From contig RAZA01000041.1 in NCBI GenBank assembly GCA_003612485.1, forward strand, positions 1 to 32,005: DNA of 32,005 nucleotides. Direction: 5' to 3'. This document shows, piece by piece, positions 14,257-22,328 of the stretch (within the stretch, counting starts at the first letter, position 1; each line of letters opens with the position of its first letter). The position numbers and the translations under genes are program-made. The stretch comes from a bacterium D16-50. Lineage in GTDB: Bacteria > Bacillota > Clostridia > Lachnospirales > Lachnospiraceae. Under the pieces are notes generated by a model. It saw nothing but the letters and a program-made list of their open reading frames with translations, had not been told where the DNA came from and ran no database searches.

Positions 14257-14331
14257 ATGAAGATGCAGCGTTTTGGAGGAAATGGCAGGCCGGAACGCGG
14301 CGGGCAGGCGGATGAGGCAAAAGCGGCATAA
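14257..14331 (+). CDS. Possible 24-residue leader/small peptide
   Basis: ATG at 14257 (or 14263, with GAGG 6 nt before it) opens 24 codons ending TAA at 14329. The peptide is Gly/Arg/Gln-rich (MKMQRFGGNGRPERGG and six more after it), with no hydrophobic stretch. It lies between the candidate promoter and the first ABC gene. It may be a translated leader or chance; codon content alone does not decide. Confidence 0.25.
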   Translation: MKMQRFGGNGRPERGGQADEAKAA

Positions 14332-14361
14332 TAGGAAGTGAAGATACAAGGAGGCGGAGAG

Positions 14362-16266
14362 ATGCGGGAGAAAAGAGGCAGGTCAAAGGAGAAGGGGATA
14401 ACTGGGAGCAAGGCTCCATCCAAAGAGGGACGGGAAAAAAAGAAACGGAAATATTCCCGGCCGGGATGTCTGGTATGGGCCATAAAGAATTTGTGGAAAA
14501 TAGACAAGTGGTTCGTATTCTTTATTTTTGCGCTGGTGGCGCCTAAGGTACTGCTGCCCCTTGTGAACGGGTATTTTCCCAAGGAGCTGATCGACCGTTT
14601 GGAGGCGGGAGCAGATTTCGGGGAACTGGCGGTTCTGACAGGAGGATTTATGCTGGCATCCTTTTTACTGTTGGAATTGTGGGACTTCATTGCGTCAAGG
14701 TGCGAGGCAAGGCATTATTATCCCACCTGCATCTACCAGAGCGAGATGTGCGACATAGAAGAGTACGAAATGGATTATGAAAATACCCTAAAGCAGGATT
14801 ATAAGGAAATAAGCGGGTATGCGTGGCGGGATGCCTGCTGCGGCAACTGTGCGCCGGAATTCTTGTGGAGAGATCTGTCCGACGGGCTATTTCATCTCAC
14901 GGGCATTATCACTTACGGCTCTCTGCTTACGGTTTTGAATCCCCTTTTATTAGCGGTGGTGGCGCTGGCGTCTGCAGCTTCCTATTTTACGGCCCGCTGG
15001 CGTCCTGCGTATCATGAGAAGAACAAGCATCAATGGGAGAAGGAGATTCGCAAGAAAAATTATCTGAAAGGATTGTCAGGGAATTTTTCGCTGGCCAAGG
15101 ATATCAAGCTCTATGGGCTGGAAGGATGGCTGGATAGGATGATGCGGGACTATCAGGCATATATACTGATGTGGAACAGACGGTGCAGTCTCCGGGAATT
15201 CTGGGCGGCGCTGCTGGCCGGGGTCATGACGCTGGTGCAGAATGGCGCATCCTATTTCGTCCTGATCGGAACTTTGATGAGCGGCGCAATCACGGTGGGA
15301 GAGTTTGTCTTTTACTTCAACCTGCTGCTGGGCTTGGGGGGATTTTTTCAAAGCATAATCGGAGATGTGGCAAAGCTGAATACCCGGGCGGAGAAGATAG
15401 GCTATTACCGCTCGTTCTATGATTATCCGAACCGTTTCAACCACGGAAAGGGCTGTGAGCTTCCGGCGGAAGCGGTTTCTATAGAGCTGAGAGATGTGTG
15501 GTATCGATATGACGGAGCCGAGGATGATATTCTGAAGGGAATCAGCCTCTGTATCAAGGAAAGGGAGAAGCTGGCTCTGGTGGGCATGAACGGAGCGGGC
15601 AAGACTACGCTGATCAAACTGATCTGCGGCATGCTGACCCCTACCAAGGGAGAGATATTGGTGGGCGGCAGGAGAATTCAGGAGTATAACATTGAAGAAT
15701 ATTATTCTCTCATATCCGCCGTGTTTCAGGATATTACCCCCGTTGCCTTTACGCTGTTTGAGTTTGTGGCAAGCGCGGATCTGGAGCGTGCCGGGGCCAG
15801 AGAGGCTGCGGTAGCTGCCATGAAAGCGGCGGGCATCTATGACAAGGTAGAGAGCCTCCCCAATGGTATGGACACGCATCTGGTGAAAGGAGTCTACGAC
15901 GACGGAGTGGATCTCTCGGGAGGCGAGATGCAGAAACTGGTATTGGCCAGAGCCATATACAAGAACGGAGGGATTTTGGTTCTGGACGAGCCTACGGCGG
16001 CGTTGGATCCCATAGCGGAAAACAAGCTGTATCTGCAGTATAGGGAGCTGACCAGAGAAAAAACGTCCATCTATATCTCCCATCGCTTTGCATCCACCCG
16101 TTTCTGCGACCGCATTGTGCTGCTGGAAAACGGGGTGATCAAGGAGGAAGGCAGCCATGAGGAGCTGATGGAGCGGAAGGGAAGATACGCTTATATGTTC
16201 GGCGTCCAAAGCCAGTATTATAAGGAAGAGGGGTATCAAGCTGCAATGGGAGGTAAAGCGCAATGA
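14362..16266 (+). CDS. ABC exporter half-transporter, pair 1 subunit A
   Basis: 634 residues: a lysine/arginine-rich N-terminal 30 residues, an exporter membrane domain (helices at roughly 49-65, 88-107, 174-208 and 283-330), and a complete ATPase domain. The ATPase has Walker A GMNGAGKT at 408-416, Q-loop Gln456, LSGGE at 518-522, Walker B ILVLDE ending at 543, and switch His574. The membrane domain has a CCGNC cluster near 159-163. It fits the MdlB/MsbA-like exporter class (COG1132). The ATG at 14362 follows AAGGAGG by 7 nt; a GTG at 14338 precedes that site. Its stop overlaps the next gene by 4 nt (ATGA), as for subunits of a heterodimer. Substrate unknown; peptide or lipid-like compounds are typical. 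Confidence 0.92.
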   Translation: MREKRGRSKEKGITGSKAPSKEGREKKKRKYSRPGCLVWAIKNLWKIDKWFVFFIFALVAPKVLLPLVNGYFPKELIDRLEAGADFGELAVLTGGFMLASFLLLELWDFIASRCEARHYYPTCIYQSEMCDIEEYEMDYENTLKQDYKEISGYAWRDACCGNCAPEFLWRDLSDGLFHLTGIITYGSLLTVLNPLLLAVVALASAASYFTARWRPAYHEKNKHQWEKEIRKKNYLKGLSGNFSLAKDIKLYGLEGWLDRMMRDYQAYILMWNRRCSLREFWAALLAGVMTLVQNGASYFVLIGTLMSGAITVGEFVFYFNLLLGLGGFFQSIIGDVAKLNTRAEKIGYYRSFYDYPNRFNHGKGCELPAEAVSIELRDVWYRYDGAEDDILKGISLCIKEREKLALVGMNGAGKTTLIKLICGMLTPTKGEILVGGRRIQEYNIEEYYSLISAVFQDITPVAFTLFEFVASADLERAGAREAAVAAMKAAGIYDKVESLPNGMDTHLVKGVYDDGVDLSGGEMQKLVLARAIYKNGGILVLDEPTAALDPIAENKLYLQYRELTREKTSIYISHRFASTRFCDRIVLLENGVIKEEGSHEELMERKGRYAYMFGVQSQYYKEEGYQAAMGGKAQ

Positions 16267-18065
16267 GAAAGAATAGAGTGATGCTGAGGGCGCTGAGGAT
16301 GTATAATGCCTACAATCCCAAGTATTTTCCGCTGTACCTGCTGCAGATAATCTTTAGAAATGCGTCTTTTTACTTTAATCTGTGGATGTCTGCGGAGATC
16401 GTGACGGCTCTCTATGAGGGGAGAGATCAGCGGGAGCTGTTTATTTTGGTGGCGGCTGTTTTGATGGGAGCTTTCATTATCCGGGCTGTGGCGGCAGGGC
16501 TGGACAGGGCAGTGATAACGGCTCAGGAAATTCTGGAAAACAATGAGGCAGCAGCCTTTAATCAAAAAACGCTCTCTCTTGACTATGACAAAATAGAAAA
16601 TCCTGAGGTTCGACAGCTTCGGAGAAAGATTGATGAAAATAAAAACATCAATTATTATGGCGTGATCAATATGAGGAACAGCGTGCAGGCGCTGATGGAT
16701 GATCTGGTAAACTTGGTCTTTTCCGGGTTTCTGTTTGTGGAGATGATCACTGGGATGGCGAAGGTTCCCTTTCAGGGCCTTGGCTTGATTCTGCTGATTT
16801 CGCTCTGCGCATGTCAGGCTTTGACTATCTATTTCCAATTTTGGGAGAACGAAAAAATAGCGGCAAGCTGGGATGAAATCGGATCCATGATGCTCCAAGA
16901 GAATCAGCTGTCTCAAGGCTATCGGCTGAACGGAATGGACAGCCGAATCTATCTGCAGCAGAAACACGTGAGCAAATGGTATAGGAAGTTTAATGAGTAT
17001 CACAAAAAGGTTTATTCCAAGGTGTATAAAAAGAAGTTCGTTCTGGAGATTGCCCCAAAGGCCTTTGCCCAGCTGACAGAACTGCTGTCCTATCTGATCA
17101 TCATATGCTATTGCCTGCTGGGCGCCTTTCCCATCGGCAGCATCATCAAGTACGTGGGCTATCTGGAAAGGGCTCTGGGAAGCATCGGGGATATTTTTGG
17201 AACGGTAGGGATGTGCAAGAGCAATGAAAGGTTTTTGGAGACATATCTTTCGTATTTTGATATACGCAACGATATGTATCAGGGCAGTCTGGCGGTGGAA
17301 AAGCGCAGCGACAAGAGGTTTGACATTGAATTCAGGAACGTGAGCTTTCGATATGCGGGGAGCAGAGAATATGCGCTGAGGAATATCGACCTGAGCCTGA
17401 AGGTGGGGGAGCGCCTTGCGGTGGTGGGCATGAACGGCAGCGGCAAGACTACCTTTATCAAGCTGCTGTGCCGCTTGTACGATCCCACGGAGGGAGAGAT
17501 CATCATGAATGATTTCAATATCCGAAAATATGATTATAAGCAATATCTGGATATTTTTTCCGTGGTGTTTCAAGATTACAACCTTCTGGCCATGCCTCTT
17601 GGGAACAATGTGGCCTGCGCCGCAGACTGGGACGGGGAGAAGGCCGAAAGACTTCTGCGGGAGGTGGGCTTCGGGGACCGGTATGAGGAGCTGGCCAATG
17701 GACTGGAAACCCCCATCTATAAAAACTTTGATACCGACGGGGTGGAGATCTCCGGAGGGGAAGCCCAGAAGATCGCCCTTGCCAGAGCGCTGTACAGAGA
17801 CGCCCCCTTTATCATTCTTGACGAGCCCACGGCGGCCCTTGACCCCATAGCGGAGGCGGAGATTTATTCCAATTTCGACCGGATTGTAGGGGATAAGACG
17901 GCAATCTATATCAGCCATCGCCTATCCTCCTGCCGTTTCTGTGACAAGATCGCCGTTTTCCACGAGGGCAGGATCGTGCAGCTGGGAACCCATGAGGAGC
18001 TGCTGCAGGATGCTCAGGGGAAATATTACGAGCTTTGGCATGCTCAGGCCCAGTATTATACTTAA
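16263..18065 (+). CDS. ABC exporter half-transporter, pair 1 subunit B
   Basis: 600 residues, membrane domain about 20-325 and ATPase about 355-600. Walker A is GMNGSGKT at 389-396, followed by the Q-loop in VVFQDYN, ISGGE at 496-500, Walker B IILDE and switch His552. All catalytic residues look intact, so neither half of this pair is an obvious degenerate site. The C-terminus ends ELWHAQAQYY, nearly the same as the B subunit of pair 2 but different from both A subunits. It is translationally coupled to subunit A and followed by a strong terminator, closing a two-gene operon. Confidence 0.92.
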   Translation: MRKNRVMLRALRMYNAYNPKYFPLYLLQIIFRNASFYFNLWMSAEIVTALYEGRDQRELFILVAAVLMGAFIIRAVAAGLDRAVITAQEILENNEAAAFNQKTLSLDYDKIENPEVRQLRRKIDENKNINYYGVINMRNSVQALMDDLVNLVFSGFLFVEMITGMAKVPFQGLGLILLISLCACQALTIYFQFWENEKIAASWDEIGSMMLQENQLSQGYRLNGMDSRIYLQQKHVSKWYRKFNEYHKKVYSKVYKKKFVLEIAPKAFAQLTELLSYLIIICYCLLGAFPIGSIIKYVGYLERALGSIGDIFGTVGMCKSNERFLETYLSYFDIRNDMYQGSLAVEKRSDKRFDIEFRNVSFRYAGSREYALRNIDLSLKVGERLAVVGMNGSGKTTFIKLLCRLYDPTEGEIIMNDFNIRKYDYKQYLDIFSVVFQDYNLLAMPLGNNVACAADWDGEKAERLLREVGFGDRYEELANGLETPIYKNFDTDGVEISGGEAQKIALARALYRDAPFIILDEPTAALDPIAEAEIYSNFDRIVGDKTAIYISHRLSSCRFCDKIAVFHEGRIVQLGTHEELLQDAQGKYYELWHAQAQYYT

Positions 18066-18076
18066 GTTTCTTATAT

Positions 18077-18118
18077 AGGTGCAAAGCCGTCTCAATGGGA
18101 AAGGCTTTGCACCTTTTT
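18077..18118 (+). terminator. Rho-independent terminator after ABC pair 1
   Basis: AGGTGCAAAGCC (18077-18088) pairs perfectly with GGCTTTGCACCT (18103-18114) and is followed by T at 18114-18118. Confidence 0.92.
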
Positions 18119-18165
18119 AGAATGAAGATTTACACTTTGCGGGTGAAAAATAAACTAATAGTAAA

Positions 18166-18193
18166 TTGAATTTTGGGGGGGCTATGATACAAT
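18166..18193 (+). promoter_or_regulatory. Promoter of ABC pair 2
   Basis: TTGAAT (18166-18171), 16 nt and TACAAT (18188-18193), with an extended TGA before the -10. A run of seven G lies in the spacer. The second pair thus has its own transcription start. Confidence 0.7.
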
Positions 18194-18235
18194 AGGATTG
18201 CGACTCTGAATAATCTATGGAGGTATGGACGGAAC

Positions 18236-20149
18236 ATGAAAAAGAAAACCGATGGCTCAACGAATCAAGGGCCGGGTAAAAAGCATCGAAAACAAGATGC
18301 AAAGCGCCAAGGGCACGGTACCTTGGAAAATTTGCTGTACTGGCTGAAGATCCTATATAGGGCGTCTCCGGGGCTGGTGTGGCTCTATGGGGCGGTGGTG
18401 GCGTCCTCCGTGGCACTGTCCCTGCTGGGGGTGTACATGCCCTCGGTGCTGGTGGCGGACATTGCCGGAGGAAACAGTGTGGAAAGGATTCTGCTGGATC
18501 TGGCGCTTCTGGGCGGCGGTCTGGTGCTTTTGAACTTATTCAGCTGCTGGGCGGAGCGAACCAAGCCTCTGCTGACCAAACGCATGGAGCACGACCAAGT
18601 CCTGCGGATCGCCAGACTGTCTCTGGACGCCAACTATGACAATATTGAAAGAGCGGACTTTCCTACGGATTTCTGGAATCTTGTGGACCGTCATATGTGG
18701 CAGGGGGAATATACCTCAAAATTTCTGGGGGCGTTTGCGTCCTCGGCGTCGGCGGCGATAGGGATGATCCTTTATGTGGGAATGCTTTCGGGGCTCTCCC
18801 TCTGGATTCTGCTGCTGGTGATTGGAGGCACGGCGGTAAACTATGGGGTGGGGATACGCTGCAACAAGTGGGACGCGGCAAACCGGCACAAATGGCTGGT
18901 GCGGGATCGCAGGATGTTCTATATCTCCCGCAGCACAAGCACCTACGGCGCCTCTAAGGATGTACATATTTATGCCATGCCTTCGTGGCTTCGGAAGAAA
19001 TTCGACACTGAGCTGAAGGAGCGGCTCAAATGCACGGTTCGTATGCAGGCCAACTATTTTCTGGAGGCATCCACATGGGGCCTGACCCAGATGATATGGG
19101 AGAGTGCGGCCTATCTCTATCTGATTTATCTGGTCTGTGAGGAACGGCTGGATGCGGCGGGCTTCGTTCTGTACTTCGGCATCATCACGGGCTTTGCCGT
19201 CTGGTGCAGATCCATCGTCTCCGGAATGCGGGAACTGCACAAGAGCGCCTCCTACGTGGAGGAGGAAAGGCGCTTTCTAGAAAGGCTGGAGAAGGGCCTT
19301 GACGAGGACAAGGAGGAGCTTGTACTGCCCGAGGGGCATGTGCCGGAGATTGTCTTCGAGAATGTGACATTCCGGTATGCAGGGGCGGACGCGCCCACCA
19401 TCAAGGATTTAAACCTGACCATGAAGCCCGGTGAGAACATCGCGCTGGTAGGCCAAAACGGTGCAGGAAAGACCACTTTTGTGAAGCTTTTGTGCGGCTT
19501 CTACGACCCCACGGAGGGAAGGATTCTGGTGGACGGGGAGGATCGGTGCAGATACAGCAGAAAAAGCTGGCTGCGGTATTTTTCGGGAGTATTTCAGGAC
19601 GCGGAGCTGCTGCCCTTGTCCCTGAGGGAGAATCTAACGCTGGGTCAGGAGGTGGAGCAGGAGCAGCTGCGGGAAAGCCTCAGGATGGCGGAGCTGGACG
19701 AGAAGGTACAGAAGCTCGCCGGAAAGAATTCTGACGGCATGGATGTCATGTTCGGGAAGGGGAGCTATGAGGATGCGTCGGATCTCTCCGGCGGCGAGAA
19801 ACAGAAGCTGATGCTGGCCCGTGCCCTCTGCAAGCAGGCGCCCTTTCTGGTGCTGGACGAGCCTACTGCGGCGCTGGATCCCCTTGTGGAAAGTCAGCTT
19901 TATGATAGATACCGGAGATTTTCGGAGGGCAGGACTACCTTGTTTATCTCCCATCGCCTGGCCAGCACCCGTTTCTGTGACAGGATACTGTTGATGGAGG
20001 ACGGCAAGGCGGTGGAGACGGGAACTCATGAGGAACTGCTGGCGGCGGAGGGGAGATATGCCTGGATGTTCCAAGTGCAAAGCAGATATTACCAAAAGAA
20101 GGAGGCCCAGAAGGAAGCCGGGCTGGAGGGGGAGGAGGTAGGGGTATGA
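18236..20149 (+). CDS. ABC exporter half-transporter, pair 2 subunit A'
   Basis: 637 residues with a very basic N-terminal 27 residues, the membrane domain about 40-330, and an intact ATPase: Walker A GQNGAGKT at 406-413, Q-loop Gln454, LSGGE at 517-521, LDE at 539-541 and His573. It shares with pair 1 subunit A the signature DLSGGE(M/K)QK, a charged basic N-terminus, ISHRxASTRFCDRI and the ending GRYAxMFxVQSxYY, so the two are probably paralogues. A GGAGG lies 12 nt before the ATG, a long spacing. It ends with an acidic tail and overlaps the next gene by 4 nt. Confidence 0.92.
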   Translation: MKKKTDGSTNQGPGKKHRKQDAKRQGHGTLENLLYWLKILYRASPGLVWLYGAVVASSVALSLLGVYMPSVLVADIAGGNSVERILLDLALLGGGLVLLNLFSCWAERTKPLLTKRMEHDQVLRIARLSLDANYDNIERADFPTDFWNLVDRHMWQGEYTSKFLGAFASSASAAIGMILYVGMLSGLSLWILLLVIGGTAVNYGVGIRCNKWDAANRHKWLVRDRRMFYISRSTSTYGASKDVHIYAMPSWLRKKFDTELKERLKCTVRMQANYFLEASTWGLTQMIWESAAYLYLIYLVCEERLDAAGFVLYFGIITGFAVWCRSIVSGMRELHKSASYVEEERRFLERLEKGLDEDKEELVLPEGHVPEIVFENVTFRYAGADAPTIKDLNLTMKPGENIALVGQNGAGKTTFVKLLCGFYDPTEGRILVDGEDRCRYSRKSWLRYFSGVFQDAELLPLSLRENLTLGQEVEQEQLRESLRMAELDEKVQKLAGKNSDGMDVMFGKGSYEDASDLSGGEKQKLMLARALCKQAPFLVLDEPTAALDPLVESQLYDRYRRFSEGRTTLFISHRLASTRFCDRILLMEDGKAVETGTHEELLAAEGRYAWMFQVQSRYYQKKEAQKEAGLEGEEVGV

Positions 20150-22014
20150 GCAAAGAAAATGTCAAAGAGGAGAGGCGCAGAAAGAGCTACAGCTGGGCGA
20201 ATTTGAAAAGAGCCGTCCGATATCTGGCCAAGGAGTCTCCCGGCATCTTTCCCTTAGCTCTTTTTGCATCGGCCATAGATGCCGCTTATCCCTATATCGG
20301 TATTCTGCTGTCCGCCAGCATCCTTACTGAGCTGGCCAGCCCGGAAAGGGACATGGGCCATCTGTTCTTCCTTGCCCTTCTTCTGGTGGGGCTGAACTTT
20401 TTGGGCGGTAGGCTGCTGAACTTTACTTGGCAGCTTTTGGACGTTCTGAAATATGGCGTGATGAAGCATGTCGAGAGGGCGGTGGCGGTGAAGGCGTGGA
20501 AGATGGATTATGCCATGAGCGCGGATCCGCAGCTTAACGAGACAAAGGGGAGAATATCCAGAATGGGCTACGGAAGCGGTGTTCTGGCGTTGATCGGGCA
20601 GTTGGAAGGCGTTTTCCGGGCCATTGTGATTCTGGGTATTTCCACAGTGCTGGTGACGGAATTCTTTTGCGCTAAGGCGGCGGGAGAAGGGGGGCTGGCT
20701 GGTTTTATGAACCATTGGTCCGCTTCGGTGCTGTTTCTGGCCCTATTGGGCTTTTCTGTGTTTTACAGCATCCGCTGTTCCGCAAAGATAGAAAAGAATT
20801 ACTTTAAGCTGAACGAGGCTGCGGAGAAGCCGATCAACCAGATGATGAATCTGATGTCCAGCTCTATTGAAGAATACCAGAACGGAAAGGACATTCGCAT
20901 GTTCCGGGCTGAAAATATGATTTTTAATAGGCTTCAGGAGCAGAGCCGGAGATTTCTGGCGGAGGCGGAGCCCGGAGTCCGGTATGAGCGCAGAAAATCT
21001 TGTATGAGCGAATTGTTCTCCAGACTTTTCAATATGTCAGTGTATCTTTTCGTGGGGCTGAAGGCCCTATACGGCGCTTTCGGCGTGGGCAGTATTCTGA
21101 AATACACGGGCATGGTGACTCAGCTGGGAGCCGCCGTCACTATGTTCAGCGATGCAATCCGGGGGTTCTTTCAGAATTTCGAGTACATCAAGCTTTTCTT
21201 TGATTATCTTGACATGCCCAATGCTACGGCGGAGGGCACGCTGCCCGTGACGCAGGAGATAAAGGATAATTATGAATTTGAATTCAGGAATGTGACCTTT
21301 TCCTATCCGGGGACAGAGACGCCCAGCCTGCAGGACATCAGCTGCCGGTTCCGGAAGGGGGAGAAGATTGCCATAGTGGGCCGGAACGGTTCAGGCAAGA
21401 CCACCTTCATCAAGCTGCTGTGCAGGCTCTGCGATCCCCAGAAGGGAGAAATTCTGCTCAACGGGGTGGATGTTCGGAAATACCAGTATGAGGAATATCT
21501 GGAATTCTTCTCTACGGTGTTTCAGGACTATCAGATTTTTGCCTTTGGGCTGGGTGAGAACGTGGCCGCGGAGAGTGACTACGATCATGAGAAGGTGAAG
21601 GAAGCCTTGGAGAATGCAGGGTTCGGTGAAAGGCTGAAGACCATGGGGGAGGGGCTGGACACCCAGCTGTTCAAGCGATTCTCGGAGGACGGGGTGGAGC
21701 TGTCCGGCGGAGAGTCCCAGAAGGTGGCCATCGCCCGCTGTCTCTATAAGGACGCGCCGTATTTGGTGCTGGACGAACCTACCGCAGCGTTGGACCCTCT
21801 GGCGGAAGCGGATATTTACCAGAGAATGAACCAGTTTGCCAGAGACAAAGGCGCCATCTATATCTCCCATAGGCTCTCCAGCTGTCATTTCTGCAACCGT
21901 ATCATGGTGTTTGAGGAGGGACGGATCGCGGAGCAGGGCAGTCATGAAGAGCTTCTGGAAGCCGGAGGGCTTTACCGCAGGCTGTGGGATGCACAGGCCC
22001 AGTATTATGCATAG
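20146..22014 (+). CDS. ABC exporter half-transporter, pair 2 subunit B'
   Basis: 622 residues, membrane domain about 30-345, ATPase about 378-622. Motifs: Walker A GRNGSGKT at 412-419, Q-loop Gln460 in VFQDYQ, LSGGE at 519-523, LDE at 542-544, and His575 in ISHRLSSCHFC. The ending RRLWDAQAQYY and the segments KLLCRL and RKYxYxEYLxxFS match pair 1 subunit B more than its own partner, supporting duplication of the whole A-B pair. It is coupled to A' by a 4-nt overlap. The operon closes with a terminator at 22072-22105. Confidence 0.92.
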   Translation: MSKENVKEERRRKSYSWANLKRAVRYLAKESPGIFPLALFASAIDAAYPYIGILLSASILTELASPERDMGHLFFLALLLVGLNFLGGRLLNFTWQLLDVLKYGVMKHVERAVAVKAWKMDYAMSADPQLNETKGRISRMGYGSGVLALIGQLEGVFRAIVILGISTVLVTEFFCAKAAGEGGLAGFMNHWSASVLFLALLGFSVFYSIRCSAKIEKNYFKLNEAAEKPINQMMNLMSSSIEEYQNGKDIRMFRAENMIFNRLQEQSRRFLAEAEPGVRYERRKSCMSELFSRLFNMSVYLFVGLKALYGAFGVGSILKYTGMVTQLGAAVTMFSDAIRGFFQNFEYIKLFFDYLDMPNATAEGTLPVTQEIKDNYEFEFRNVTFSYPGTETPSLQDISCRFRKGEKIAIVGRNGSGKTTFIKLLCRLCDPQKGEILLNGVDVRKYQYEEYLEFFSTVFQDYQIFAFGLGENVAAESDYDHEKVKEALENAGFGERLKTMGEGLDTQLFKRFSEDGVELSGGESQKVAIARCLYKDAPYLVLDEPTAALDPLAEADIYQRMNQFARDKGAIYISHRLSSCHFCNRIMVFEEGRIAEQGSHEELLEAGGLYRRLWDAQAQYYA

Positions 22015-22071
22015 ATGATGCGGCGAAGAGAGGGTTCGCCCGGAAAACCAGACATATATGAGTCTATAAAA

Positions 22072-22105
22072 AACACCCTGGCTTTGTAAGAGCCGGGGTG
22101 TTTTT
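22072..22105 (+). terminator. Rho-independent terminator after ABC pair 2
   Basis: AACACCCTGGCT (22072-22083) pairs with AGCCGGGGTGTT (22091-22102) with one T-G wobble, then T to 22105. Confidence 0.88.
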
Positions 22106-22112
22106 ATTCATG

Positions 22113-22147
22113 ACAATAGAAGACTCGCGAAGGGTGGCTTCTATTGT
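22113..22147. promoter_or_regulatory. 10-bp inverted repeat upstream of the MacB-like operon
   Basis: ACAATAGAAG (22113-22122) and CTTCTATTGT (22138-22147) are perfect arms with a 15-nt spacer. There is no T tract, so it is not a terminator. It may be an operator or an RNA element. It lies in the 314-nt gap 22015-22328. Confidence 0.5.
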
Positions 22148-22174
22148 GGTGCAGAAACAGAGTCCGAGAGCCAT

Positions 22175-22213
22175 ATTTAAGATTTATTTAAGGTCTGCCT
22201 AAAGACATTTAAG
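22175..22213 (+). promoter_or_regulatory. Three ATTTAAG direct repeats (candidate OmpR-type sites)
   Basis: ATTTAAG occurs at 22175-22181, 22186-22192 and 22207-22213. The starts are 11 and 21 bp apart, so all face the same side of the helix. The first two lie just upstream of the -35 and the third overlaps the start of the spacer. OmpR/PhoB-family regulators bind this kind of phased direct repeat. Confidence 0.6.
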
Positions 22214-22230
22214 AATCCAAAGCTTATGAT
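22202..22230 (+). promoter_or_regulatory. Promoter of the MacB-like ABC operon
   Basis: AAGACA (22202-22207, 4/6 to consensus), a 17-nt spacer and TATGAT (22225-22230). The weak -35 next to phased repeats is the usual look of an activator-dependent promoter. The leader to the ATG at 22329 is about 90 nt. Confidence 0.55.
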
Positions 22231-22328
22231 AAAAGCTATTCTGGAGTTGCCGGAATGCGGCAGGCTGCCGAAGCTGTGGCAGGCGGCCCCAATCCTGTAA
22301 AAACGCCCACGGGCAGATAGGAGCTTTC

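Noticed and set aside
15076..17918. Long minus-strand open frames opposite the ABC genes
   Set aside because: They mirror the codon pattern of the strongly supported plus-strand ABC genes and show no domain or ribosome site.
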